Source: Acanthosoma haemorrhoidale
Lineage: Eukaryota; Arthropoda; Insecta; Hemiptera; Acanthosomatidae
Reading direction: 5' to 3'
Assembly: GCA_930367205.1 (NCBI GenBank)
Contig: OV884011.1
Coordinates: 89,637,474-89,701,473 of the forward strand
Length of the DNA stretch: 64,000 nt
The stretch's first letter is position 1. Each line of letters begins with the position of its first letter. The notes beneath the pieces were generated by a model, which saw only the letters and a program-made list of their open reading frames with translations, searched no databases and was not told the origin of the DNA. The position numbers were made by a program, and so were the translations under genes. This document shows positions 35,325 to 46,168 of the stretch, one piece after another.

Positions 35325-35880
35325 TTTAGTTATTTATTCATCTTTGTTGTGACATTTCGAACTCCATTAGTCCATCATCAAGCAACAACTGCAAAGCCAC
35401 TTAGGTACAATCACAGCAAGTAAAAAAAGTAATGTTGATCATTCACCAAATGAAAATAATATGCTTACTACTTACATGTTGCGTAGTTCAAATTAATAAC
35501 AATATCAGAAAAGAGAAATAAATTAACATCGTGAATTAAAATATTTCACGGCGAGGAAATTGACATTGTGTTTCAAACAGTCCATGCCAATTAGCCAGTG
35601 CTCTCAGGGAATTAGTTGTAGCTGAAGGTTATTATCAGTTCAAAGTTCTGTTTTACATCTTAGATACGATAAGTCAAACGGTTGCCAAATGCTATTGCAA
35701 TTTAAAAATTTTATTTATTTAGTATAATCACATAATGCAACCCTATACCCTAGGAGAATTGTTTTTACTTATAGTGATTGTATAAGTTTTTTTTCAGGTT
35801 GTGTAGATGTTGCCTGATGATGGCATATGGGAGTCCGCAACGTCACATCGAAATGATGAATAAATAAATTTTATGTAAAG
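35325..35880. mobile_element. Inverted pair of CTGATGATGG...GAAA motif ends (about 555 bp)
   Basis: The left arm, read on the minus strand, gives GTTGTTGCTTGATGATGG, ACTAATGGAGTTCGAAATGT, CACAAC, then ATGAATAAATAAC. The right arm on the plus strand gives GATGTTGCCTGATGATGG, CATATGGGAGTCCGCAACGT, CAC, then ATGAATAAATAAA. The same roughly 60-bp end thus flanks the segment in inverted orientation. It may be a foldback element, or two retroelement ends inserted head to head. The interior has no coding content. Confidence 0.5.
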
Positions 35881-35885
35881 ATATT

Positions 35886-36580
35886 ATGCACAATTATAAA
35901 AAAAAAAATTGTGATTTTTTTTTGGCGGAGCAAAACTTCTTGGGCTCTAGTTAAGAAAGAATTGAAAAAAATCCGATTTGGTATTTGGACCAATTTAATT
36001 ACAAACAGGTTTCTTTAGAGCATTCCTGAATTTTATGATATTAGAATATCAAATCCGAATATTAAAAAAAAAAAATTATAAAAACTGAAATCTTTTAACG
36101 CCTATACTTGAGGCTTGTTTAGCCGATTGAGTGCGAAGATCTGAAACCCTTTTATACATCGGTATTGGGAAAGGAAGCACGAGTGAGAGCCATTAAATGG
36201 TCAGGGGCTCGTTCCCGAACGGGCAACAGCCCGCTCATTCACACGGAGCTTATTAAAGATATAGCAGGATTATCTGGTCCTCCCATCGGCCGGGATAGAT
36301 CCTCCTCAAAGAGTGTCTTGTAGGATCGGGATAAGAGCATGGCCGTTTACAGCAGTTCATCCTAATCCCGAACACATTGCTGCCCGTATGCCTGTAGATA
36401 GGAGATAAGCCCTCTGGTACTGCCGAAGATGCGACGCTTCTTGCGCAACTGCAGACTGCCATGACAAATGACAATTTACATTAGACATGTATCCATGTTG
36501 TCATAAGTTGTCGCAACGTATCGTAATGCCCCAATACCATTTCGCATGAATTATAAAAGTAACAGATAGTCCTAGGCCTC
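35886..36580. other. No gene recognised
   Basis: AT-rich on the left. 36130-36470 is more G+C-rich with a 73-codon minus-strand frame lacking motifs. Confidence 0.45.
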
Positions 36581-36582
36581 TA

Positions 36583-37019
36583 CAGTTTGGCTCGTAACAA
36601 GTAAAACTTTCATGGGATTACATAATATTTTTAAATAAAATCATCAGATATTAAATAAAATATTTTATGACATATAAGTTCAAAAATATCTATGAATTCA
36701 TCTGTTATACACGATTTAAAATACAAAATTAACTTAAATTTGTGATCACAAAAGTGGGCCATTTACCTTTATATTTGAGAAGGACAGATCGAAATAGAAA
36801 ATAAGAAGAAAGGTGATATAAAATAAAAATTAATGAAAAACACTACTTTATTATACCAAAGAATAAAATAAACTACAATTTAATTGGTCGATTTGCAGTG
36901 ATTTAAGTGGTTTACAAAAAAGAATATTTCATTTAATATCTGAAGACTTTATTTTAAAATATTCAACGGGATTTATTGAGTGATTCCATGAAAGTTTTAC
37001 TTGCTACGAACTAAACTTG
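36583..37019. mobile_element. MITE with terminal inverted repeats and TA duplication (437 bp)
   Basis: The left end reads CAGTTTGGCTCGTAACAAG then TAAAACTTTCATGG. The reverse complement of the right end reads CAAGTTTAGTTCGTAGCAAG then TAAAACTTTCATGG. Similarity continues through a subterminal block (ATAAARTCWTCAGATATTAA) to about 95 bp per arm. TA lies on both sides (36581-36582 and 37020-37021). The TA target and ends starting CAG/CAAG suggest a non-autonomous Tc1/mariner-type element. There is no transposase. Confidence 0.8.
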
Positions 37020-37021
37020 TA

Positions 37022-38868
37022 AAGACCTTAATAAAGTAATAACGAATGTTTAGCTAGCGAAAAAATAAAACAAATTACTGTGATGAGGTTAGCTCATAAA
37101 TAATATAATATATATATACTAATAGCCAAATGAACTTCTATGAACCAAAAAATAAAAAGTAAGGAGGGGATTATAAAAAGTAATGTGAAGGAATTATTGG
37201 GGGGGAGGATAAGCATGGAGCCCTGCTGGGAGGAAGAGGAAACGAATTGTATTAATTAAAATTAAAAAAAAGTTGATATATTGGAAGGATGTAAGGAATG
37301 TAAATTCTGGAAACTAGATTTAAAGGCTGGGAGAGTTGGAGAGCAACGGATATTAATGAGAAGAGAGTTAGTTCTACAGGTTTGTGTCACGGAATAGGAA
37401 AAATGGGGAGCATATTTTGGAGATTGGAGATAGACGTCGGATTGACGGGATCTAGTAGTAAGAAATTGGATAGCTGATAGCAATTTCAATATGGCGAGGC
37501 TGTAATTGTAAGAAGGCTTTATTGTCATGATAGTGCTGCGAACGAGGGATCCAAGTAAGTATTGGCGGCCTAAAGGGGAAAAGTAAGGTGTGAGTTCATT
37601 TTCAGTTGGTTACCGTTCAATTTCTGACGCTTTCGCGATGAAGGATACACAAAGAAAGCTTTAATCAACCTTAAAAATTTTAATCAAATGAATAAATGTT
37701 ATAATTTCGTCTGATATTGTCTTTTATAGTTAGGTTACCACCTACAAAACATCATGAAACTTATAAAATAAGATTTATTCAGTTAAGGACCTGTAATAAC
37801 AGTTTAGGAATGCTTGTTGAGCCAATATGTTATTACATAACATTAATGAACCAACCTCGACGCATTGATAAAATATCAACTAAGCAAGACGAAACATTTA
37901 CCAAAAGTGGTATATTAAAAAATAACTAAAAAACATCGTGCCCATAATTATACTTAACTAAGGTTGTCAGTAAGCTAAAAGATACGACCGTTCTTGATTT
38001 TAAGTTCAATCATAATACTTCTTGAAAATTCAATTTTGCTAACATAGACGTGTTGACGAAATATCGTCAAAAAAATATCTAGTGGAGCCTAGTAAAACCT
38101 TCTACTTTTTATTGCAGACAATGAGGTCAATTAGTGATTGTGTCACAGGGCCCGTTAGCTTTATGTTTCTACTGCTGTTTTATTTAACTATGATATATCG
38201 AGCATAGAATATATCAGATACAAAGGGCGGGCGGGAAAAGCGATTTCTTTGAAGAATTAATCCTTTATCAGCCTCGTGTGTGCCCTGCGGTCGAGGCGCC
38301 CTTTCACCGAGTTGTAGACTACTCAAAAGCAAAAGATTGATGACAGGTCTTACTCACCCTTTCCGCTCAAAGGGTGACTTTTGATGATATCTTTTATTGT
38401 ATTTCATTCTCTCTACTAAGCTTAGTGACTTTCAGCACTCAATTCTTCTTATTTTATTCAGGATTTCATTTTTGAGTAATAGAAAATAATATAACGTTAT
38501 ACAAAAAAAAATATAAACCAATAAAAAACATTGACCTACACTACTTTTATTTGATACCTCGTATGTCCTTTATGCATCCCAATTAAACTTTTATTGCTAA
38601 GCAGAAACAATAAAAATAAGTACTTACAATAATTGTGATATTGATTGAGTTGAAAAGATCCATGAGTTATGACCATTTGATCGCAAAAAAAATTGGCAGT
38701 AGCGTGGGACAAGCACTACGCTCCATACTCAGCTCATTAGCGTATCGAAGTGATTTCGTAACGCAGGCGTATCCGATATGAAATTGAAATGCAAACGAGA
38801 CTACTTGCAATTGAAATCGATCTACTATATAATAATGATTTATAATAATGCCGGATCGTGAAATGGTG
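37022..38868. other. No gene recognised
   Basis: AT-rich sequence; open frames of 70-88 codons at 37262 and 37717 show no motifs. No repeat copies noted. Confidence 0.5.
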
Positions 38869-39314
38869 AAATTATAAACAGCTTTATTGTTTTTCCACAA
38901 CTGATAATTTATTTTCCTTCATTATTAAAAAAGCGCTTTCAATATCTCTAAGCTGTCATCTTCAGTTATCTCTACAATTAAATAAAAAGTCAATTTATAA
39001 AAAACCTTTACCCGCACAAATGGAGATAAACTAGATTCTGTTATTATACTTAACAATGGCCACATTCATTAAGTAAAATAAAAAATTCATTCCACTAACA
39101 AACAGCGTTACTGTACTGTAGTTAGTTTCAAATTACAAAAATGCAACACATATGTAGTAAATAATTAAAATTCAAAGAACAAATTCAAAAACTATCAAAT
39201 GGCCTATACTATCAAAAACAATAAACAGCTTAGAGCTGTCGAAAGGGCTTTTTCAAGAAAGGTCGAATGATCAGTTGTGGATAGTGGAAAGACAATAAAG
39301 CTGTTTTATAATTT
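38869..39314. mobile_element. Inverted-repeat element with CTGAAGATGACAGC hairpin motif (446 bp)
   Basis: The left end is AAATTATAAACAGCTTTATT, GTTTTTCCACAACTGATAAT. The reverse complement of the right end is AAATTATAAAACAGCTTTAT, TGTCTTTCCAC, CACAACTGATCATT. Inside the left arm, on the minus strand, is ACTGAAGATGACAGC, TTAG, then a degenerate second stem strand and GAAAG. The right arm keeps CAGCTTAGAGCTGTCGAAAG on the plus strand. No coding content and no clear duplication. A diverged relative lies near 57650-57720. Confidence 0.6.
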
Positions 39315-41254
39315 TAATCATAATTTAATTAGTTGATGGGATATAGAAGAAAACGCTCTGACATCAGAACACATGTCTTATTATTATTATCTTTTTATAT
39401 AACAGCCATTAACTATTAATCCAGTTTGGGAATAATATACAGCTAAACGTGCAACCTTAAAAAGAGAAAAACAGGCTTTTGCCCCCTCCCTTACAAGCTA
39501 ATAAATTTAACCATTAAGTTATATTCTAAAGGATTGAAAAGCCAATTTGTTGAAATAATCACAATTCTCATAAATTTGCTCAATAAATTGTAAATCCGTA
39601 ACGTTATCCCCCCGCTCTTAGAAAAAACGCCCCAGCAATTTATAACGAACGTAAACGAATCGAAATTTCATCACAACTCCTACAAAACATTTATTACCAC
39701 CATAGATTATTTCAGGGATTTCAGAAAACCAGATCCGTGAGATTAGTTACCCGCACCTTACGTAAAGACCTTTCTAAGATATTTAAATGACATGGCATTT
39801 ATAGAAAATGTCATTGGGGCATTAAAAATTAGCTGTTATATTTCAGATATGCTGATTCTTTCTCTTTCTGAGAGGCCGGGCCCGGTTTTAAATAAATACG
39901 ATCAGCTGTAAACCGAGCTGATTAAGGATAACAAACATGGGTCTAACTTCTTTTATTTGTAAGCGAAATGCCAAGGCCATGGGGGTGAACTCTTCTAGAA
40001 GTCGGTTTCGGCACAAAAAGTGGTTCATTTCATTGAATGAAATGTCAAATGTGTTGATTCTTAATGGCTTCAGTATCATCATCACTCTTCCGGATGGTGA
40101 ATTAATTTGCTTTGTCGCAACTTATGAACAAGCAGATTTTCGACTTCAATGCCATGGAGATATATAAGATACAGGTGCAACCAGGGGAGGGAGAACAATA
40201 CCATACAAAAACTACTTTAAAAACAAATTAGCAATATTTCATCCCCCGTCATATGTTTGACGAGTACCAAACAATATATGTTATTCTACACAATAGTGGA
40301 ACTCAAACTGAGACACTTGTATGTTGTTATTTAGATTATGTTAAAAAAAAAGGTTGTAGTCTCTTCCAGTATATATTCTCTTATTGATGTACCATTCTCA
40401 GTCAGCGTTTTAACAGTTCAGGTATCCTTAGGAAGATTGAGATCAAGAAACATAAATTTACTTAGGAGAACAATTACACATAAAAACACTTAATTCAATA
40501 AATATTAAGATTGGAAACAATAAAATGGGCGTTAATTTAACAGACGCAAGAATGATATTAACTTTTAGTTATGAATTATTCATTACGAAATGTTAACCTT
40601 TGCATAAAAAAAAATGAAAAATAAGAATTCGGTTGTAGTAAATCAGGAATTGTTTCCTAACATAATATAAATACCCACACTTTGAATGTTTTCCAAGAGT
40701 GCACAGCTCACACTAAATGGAAGGATAGGTCTATGTGTCGATCTAGTAGGCAACAGCGCCTGGGCGGTGGTGAGAAGACAGATTTACCTATGTTTCAGGT
40801 AATGTTATCTGGGAGCACGATTTAACATAGATACATGCGTTGTCATTAGCCCTTATGTCCGAAGACTATCGACGATTAGGAATAGCTGTTGAGCCGCCAT
40901 TTCACGCTCAGCGAGGCGCGAAAACGACTGTTGGTAGATTACTATCTGTGCCGGGGAATAAAGCAGACAGTATCTATGCTTGTATATACAAGCTATGCTT
41001 GTACACGGGTAGCGTTTTCGTATCTTATGCTTCTCCGCTATTCCTTCCGTACTCCCCACCATGTCGTTAATAACGAATCATCTCGTCTTCAGGCCTTCCG
41101 CAATTTACCGTAATAAATCACTCACTTTTTTTCTTGATCATCTATCACCAGAACGCTTTATAAATTGAAGTAAATATCGCCTGGAAGGTTACATTTATGG
41201 TTCCATTAATTATCAATACTCTTATTTTTTACCGATCAATACTCAAATAATTTT
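39315..41254. other. No gene recognised
   Basis: AT-rich. Overlapping frames on both strands near 39888-40167 and 40840-41113 are mutual shadows without motifs. Confidence 0.5.
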
Positions 41255-41342
41255 ATACCTAACCCGTATTTAAGTAAGTCCACCGTGGAATCACGCAATT
41301 CCGTCGAATCACGGTAGACTTACTTAAATACGGGTAAGGTAT
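41255..41342. repeat. 88-nt near-perfect hairpin
   Basis: A 33-nt left arm (41255-41287, ATACCTAACCCGTATTTAAG then TAAGTCCACCGTG) is matched by an inverted right arm (41310-41342) with only two mismatches, around a 22-nt centre. AT-rich similarity continues a few bases outward. It could be a minimal foldback element or a precursor of a small RNA. Confidence 0.85.
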
Positions 41343-42779
41343 AATTATACATTATATAATTTTTATAAAACAACAAAACCTGTATATAATGTAGCGATGT
41401 TACAGGAAATACAAACATAATTTGTAAATAGATTCGCCTGAAGATCTATAATTATCTGAGGATAACTGTAAATTTAAAGGGGCTATGAAAGAAAGAAAGA
41501 AAAAAATCAATCTGCTTAATTAATACTGTTCCTTATTACGATTTAGAATGTTTTATTATATTACAATAAAAAAGAAATCATATGCTATAATTATAACACC
41601 CGTTGGTAATAAGAATCTCACGTCATTATATTGTACCAGATAATATATTTTCTGGTTAGGACTGAAAGTGCGGTTATCCATTCGGGATAATTTTACCTAC
41701 TAACTTATATTTATGGAAATTAAATACATTTACTGTCCGTTTTGCTCATACAACCCTTAGTCCGTGGCATCTTAGAGTCTCTATTGGCTATCTCTTCATC
41801 ACGATTTTTATTAAAATTAAAAAAAAAATGAAAGGGAGTGTTTAATCCACTCCAGTGTTTCATTAGTGCGTAGAAATTTCACTTGAAAACATTTATTTTA
41901 ATTATTCATAATTAATGCCTTTTTATTTAATATTGCATCTCCACTAGTCGTAATGCGGCGTCCGCAAGGGATAGTCAAAAATATACTTTTATATTAAGTA
42001 ATGTTCAGGAAACACATTTCGAATAAAGTTGGTTTTATGTGCCATTAATGCATGGGAATATCGTCATGTGTATAGTGTAGTGGTGCTGGCAGTGGTGATG
42101 GAACACGAGTTCCTCTTCCCTCCCAACAAAGACTAAGAGTCGTTGGCTAGATATCCGATGGTAAACACTATTGCCGGGTCAATCTATTATTGAGTATACT
42201 CAAACAGTTCCCACCGTAGTATTCCAATTCGTTCAGACATAGCAATAAGGCTATGACAGTTAGCGCACAGTTTATAATTAACCAGTATCCGAATATCAGT
42301 TAACAGTTGTTACCTAATACAAATAATTGCTGTCACTACCTACAAAGGGACAGAGCCCAGAAGATCGCCGACTGGCAAACCATCTGTATACAACGGCCAG
42401 CTACCATGAATTCTCATAGGTTAGGCTACTTCTCAGAAGCACTCAAAAACTAACCCCGATAAAAAACGATTTTTCTTTTTTTTTGATTATTTTAATATTA
42501 ATCAATAATTTCATATATACTAATTTGTGAATATAAATTATAGCTGATTTTATAAATAATTAAAAATAGGCCTCTAGGTTTGTGTTCCATTTACGTACAT
42601 TATGTGTAAACATGCCCGAGTTGATTTAAAAAGTATTGGCTCAAAGCACTTTGTGTTTTTTCGTTAGTAAATACAAAGCATCTTTAATAAGTATAATTTT
42701 TTTCCCCCTTAAAATTGTTAATATATGTTGAGGGAAATCAAATCACAAGAATCAATGAACAACACGATTCCGAAATAAA
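41343..42779. other. No gene recognised
   Basis: AT-rich sequence; about 42090-42420 is more balanced but without open frames or repeat copies. Confidence 0.5.
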
Positions 42780-43200
42780 GATCACAACACTCCCACTCCA
42801 TGACTTCATTTTTTCTTTCAGCCCAAGCGCCGGCGGAAGTAGCTGACAAGACGGCAAAGATGCGCCGAGAGCAGCCGAAATAAGATATTAAGTTTCGATA
42901 TGGCGCAGATGTGGCGGGCATCGTTACGGACGTCTCCTGCAGATAGCAGCCTTTTTCAAAGGGGCACGTCTTCCGTTGGATGTTTTCAAACTTATGTCAC
43001 CCCCCACCCCCCTGCGGTGTTTAGAAATAAAAAGGTGTGTCCATCGTCCCGTTCTGTCCAAGCTATCCTTCACAGGTATCTTATCTCCGGTTTCACATTC
43101 GAGTTGCTCCCCGTCCCATTGTTTCTCCGACAATACATCACCTCGTCTTGAGCCATGCTCACTCGGCTTAGGAGTAGAACGAATGGCAGGGCTTTAAAAG
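42780..43200. other. G+C- and CpG-richer island
   Basis: CpG-containing words (GCGCCGGCGG, GATGCGCCGAGAGC, TGGCGCAGATGTGGCGG) cluster here. TTTTTTCTTTCAG at about 42809-42822 resembles a splice acceptor, but all three frames downstream stop quickly. It may be a non-coding exon, a regulatory element or an old transposon. The opposing short frames here are mutual shadows. Confidence 0.25.
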
Positions 43201-43244
43201 TAATCATTATGTTTTAACACTGAACCTCGGCCCTAATTAATTTA

Positions 43245-43520
43245 GGGGAAAAAAAAGAGTTATTTACTTAGGCGTAATTTTCAATCAAGGCTTAACCTTG
43301 AAACCTTACATAAATTCTATCAGAGTAAAAGACAAGGTCATCTTATTGCTTTTTCCGAATGTAAAACATCTAAACTGCTTATTAAACATAAAGCATTGTA
43401 GTTTACATAACTTCTAATAACGTACTCATCGCTATTCTATAATATTACCTGTACTTTCTTAAACTGCAGAGAGAACAAAATAAATTCATCGAGGCATACC
43501 ATCTCCGGGCTACATATTAT
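43245..43520 (+). pseudogene. Degraded non-LTR reverse transcriptase fragment
   Basis: One plus-strand frame reads KRVIYLGVIFNQGLTLKPYI then NSIRVKDKVILL, the YLGV...L...I motif that follows the catalytic palm of non-LTR reverse transcriptases. Further on another frame reads LQREQNKFIEAYHLRATYYS, resembling the QR..L....AYRTTS block of R1-type or related thumbs. Several frame changes and stops separate them. The family differs from A, B and D. Confidence 0.45.
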
Positions 43521-43845
43521 TCAACGATTTCTTGAAAATTGTCAAAGTACAAAAACAAAATTTGTGCCTAATTTCTCAACTAGGAAGAAGAAACAAAGAA
43601 ATGCACTTAATCCTTTAAGACGACTTATTGTGTTGGATTTTCTACGTATAAGTGGATATATTAGTATTAAGTGTTAACTGTATTTTGGTTTTAAATTCAA
43701 GATGCTCTAGCGTCTGGCAACTATATCTAATCAGCTCATGTAACGTCAAATAAAATAAATAAATTATCCCCCCTCCATGTTTCAGATAGGTTTCTGGTAG
43801 ACAAATACATAGTTTTTGAACATTGATTAATGATTAATGACCACT

Positions 43846-44207
43846 GAAACGGCAGTGGCCTCGTGACCTGCTATAAACGCGTGACCGTGGAAATCCTGGC
43901 AATGGCCAGTTCCTCCAATCATGTCCTGAGCGTCTGTGGCTCTCGCGCTCTTGGTCAGCCTCCACTGGCTCGTATCCGGTGACGCGGCTGACGGAGGAGC
44001 GTGGGGGACTTCCCAAGACTCCGCTTTCTCTTTCGCATGTGGATTTGGGAGGTCTCTGGGCTGTCTGTAAATATTGTATGAATGAGCGAGTGAATGATGA
44101 ATTGTAAATATGGTATGAATAAGAGCATTTATCTTAATTACTTATTGCCTAATTAAAAAATGCAGATTGTAATTTTAGCACAATAAAGAATTTAAAAAAA
44201 AAAAAAA
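43846..44207 (+). mobile_element. Family D jockey 3' end with poly-A
   Basis: The copy begins inside the last codons of ORF2 (KRQWPRDLL, stop). It continues through the long 3' UTR (GGACTTCCCAAGACTCCGCT, TTCTCTTTCGCATGTGGATT) to GCAGATTGTAATTTTAGCAC, AATAAAG and an A run at 44194-44207. It lacks the GTGAGGGAGGTGACAACCAT piece present at 32100 and 59971, as the 3649 copy does, so D has at least two subtypes. No duplication was recognised. Confidence 0.8.
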
Positions 44208-45454
44208 TAGATAGTGGTCAAAGGTCAAAGGATCACTAACCTATCCATTTTTAGGATTAGCTACTTACATACTCAACATAAGCTTAAACGTCAAAAAAGA
44301 AAACCGAATATGTCATAACTGTATCTCCTGCATTTTGAATCCCAAGAAATCATCTATTTTACTGCTCTATATTTTGTTTATATCACGTTTACGATACTTC
44401 CCTTCACGATGATCCCAGGAATCCAGGATCTCCCTCCTTATCCACATTTCTAACTTTGATCATACAATCTTGTACATAAGAAGACACTTTCCCGCACTAG
44501 CGGGCAGTCACTTATTCGTTCAGTTAGCTAGAAGCATATATTATATTTGAACTTTTGGAAAAATCTTTTCTGTGCCAGTAGATTGGTCTGACAAATGACA
44601 CAGTTATTCAGAGCTCGGCCCATCATTACGGATGTCCTCTCAGTACAAGTCAGATTATAGTTTTTAACTTTACAGTGGTATTCATCAAGACATCATAAGC
44701 ATCTCATCCTCATATAATGCTCACCTCCTTGCTTCTTTAAAACTCTTCTATCCAATGATTATTACAGGTAAGGTAATAATCATCCTCAGGCACAAAAGTA
44801 AAAGAATTGATTTTATAGAACCGAAGTGGTTTGTAGTTACATCGTTCGATTTCATATTGCAAAACCACTCCTCGATTTGCAGGTAGTCGATACCTTACAA
44901 CTCCAGTTTGTTTGAACCATTCTATTAATTCTATACATACACTAAAACATACGAATGATGATCGCTCTGTATCTCATACTAGGCAAACATTTCGTATTAG
45001 GCTTTGAGGTATTGATTTTTAATGTAGTGATTGTATTGTATAGCTATGCCAATTTATATAGCCGAGCGCCGGGTTACAAAATTTTACAATTATCATACAC
45101 CTGAGAGAGTGAGGGAGAGAGAGAGAAAGAGAAATAGAGTGGGAGGGAGAGAGAGATTTGCAACCCTGCTCTGCTGGATTAAGCTCAGGGATAAATTAAT
45201 TAAGATTAAGCAAGGTGGAACGTGGGAGAAAAGCATTTGCGGTCGGCATTGCAGGCATCCATACAGCCCACCTTTGCCGAGGCGAACCCCACAACGAGCT
45301 GTGGCTCTCATTCCTATATTCACTTTTAGCCCACATGAACAAACATCTCTTATAAACTAATATAATTTTAGCAGAGGGGGCAATTTAAAAAAAGGGCATG
45401 ATTTTTTTCTAAAGGTGTTGCCGTCATGTGTTATCAATGTTCTACTACATAACA
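44208..45454. other. No gene recognised; GA-rich repeat near 45110
   Basis: AT-rich with a GAGAGA-type microsatellite at about 45105-45155. The 109- and 76-codon frames that cross it are low-complexity and mutually antisense. Confidence 0.5.
45105..45155. repeat. (GA)n microsatellite, interrupted
   Basis: A purine-only stretch of GAGAGA, GAGGGAGA and AGAAAGAGA words. Confidence 0.85.
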
Positions 45455-46085
45455 TTAGTTTTTTTTTAAATTAATATACTTACAGTGGTATCCTAAGCCC
45501 CCTATACGTCATTCAAAGCAGAACAGCGAAACACAATAAATGCTAACTGCTTACTTCTGAGGGGTTTTATACAATTAATACCCATTTCTTTTTTAATAAG
45601 CTAAAACTAGTTTATCTTAAAATTTAGTAAACTTAAAGTGGCACCCCAAGCCTGTATCATTTATTCCTCATATCAAACAGCTGAAAGTCGAAAAACTGGA
45701 AAAACTAACGTGTTGAAAAATCTCCGTCCCCATTTTTTATGGGTTTCATTCAATCAGTAGCCCATTTCTTTTTTAATAAGCTAAAACTAGTTTATCTCAA
45801 AATTTAGTAAACTTAAAGTGGCACCCAAAGCCTGTATCATTTATTCCTCATATCCAACAGCTGAAAGTCGAAAAACTGTAAAAACTAACGTGTTGAAAAA
45901 TCTCCGTCCCCTTACTTTTATGGGTTTTATTCAATCAGTAGCCCATTTCTTCTTTAATAAGCTAAAACTAGTTTATCTCACAATTTCGTGTACTTAAAGT
46001 GGAGTACCAAGCCCCATTATTTATCATAGACAGCTGAATGTCGAAGAACTGTAAAAACTATTAACTTGTTGAAAAATCTCTGCTC
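45455..46085. repeat. 180-bp tandem satellite, about 3.4 copies
   Basis: CCCATTTCTTTTTTAATAAG starts at 45581 and 45761, and CCCATTTCTTCTTTAATAAG at 45942, giving units of 180 and 181 bp. The first two full units are nearly identical (GCTAAAACTAGTTTATCT, AACTTAAAGTGGCACC, GCTGAAAGTCGAAAAACTG, CTAACGTGTTGAAAAATCTC). The third is more diverged, and a degraded partial unit precedes them from about 45455. The central pair probably duplicated recently within an older array. Confidence 0.9.
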
Positions 46086-46168
46086 TCTTAGTATTAGGAG
46101 TTTTATTAGTACCCCGCCCTTTCTTAGTATTAGGGGTTTTATTAGTACCCCACCTTTTCTTAGTATCC
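46086..46168. repeat. Nested 36-bp tandem repeat, about 2.3 copies
   Basis: TCTTAGTATTAGGAGTTTTA, TTAGTACCCCGCCCTT repeats at 46086 and 46122 and restarts at 46158. It corresponds to the junction part of the neighbouring 180-bp unit (CTTACTTTTATGGGTTTTAT, TCAATCAGTAGCCCATTT), so a sub-segment of the satellite was itself tandemly amplified at the array edge. Confidence 0.85.

Noticed and set aside
35347..35853. True hammerhead ribozyme
   Set aside because: The CUGANGA...GAAA order is there, but an extra U separates the core from stem II and no stem I/III with a cleavage site was found by eye.
43838..44216. TGACCACT and AGTGGTCA flanking the family D copy
   Set aside because: They are inverted, not direct, relative to each other, so they are not a target-site duplication.
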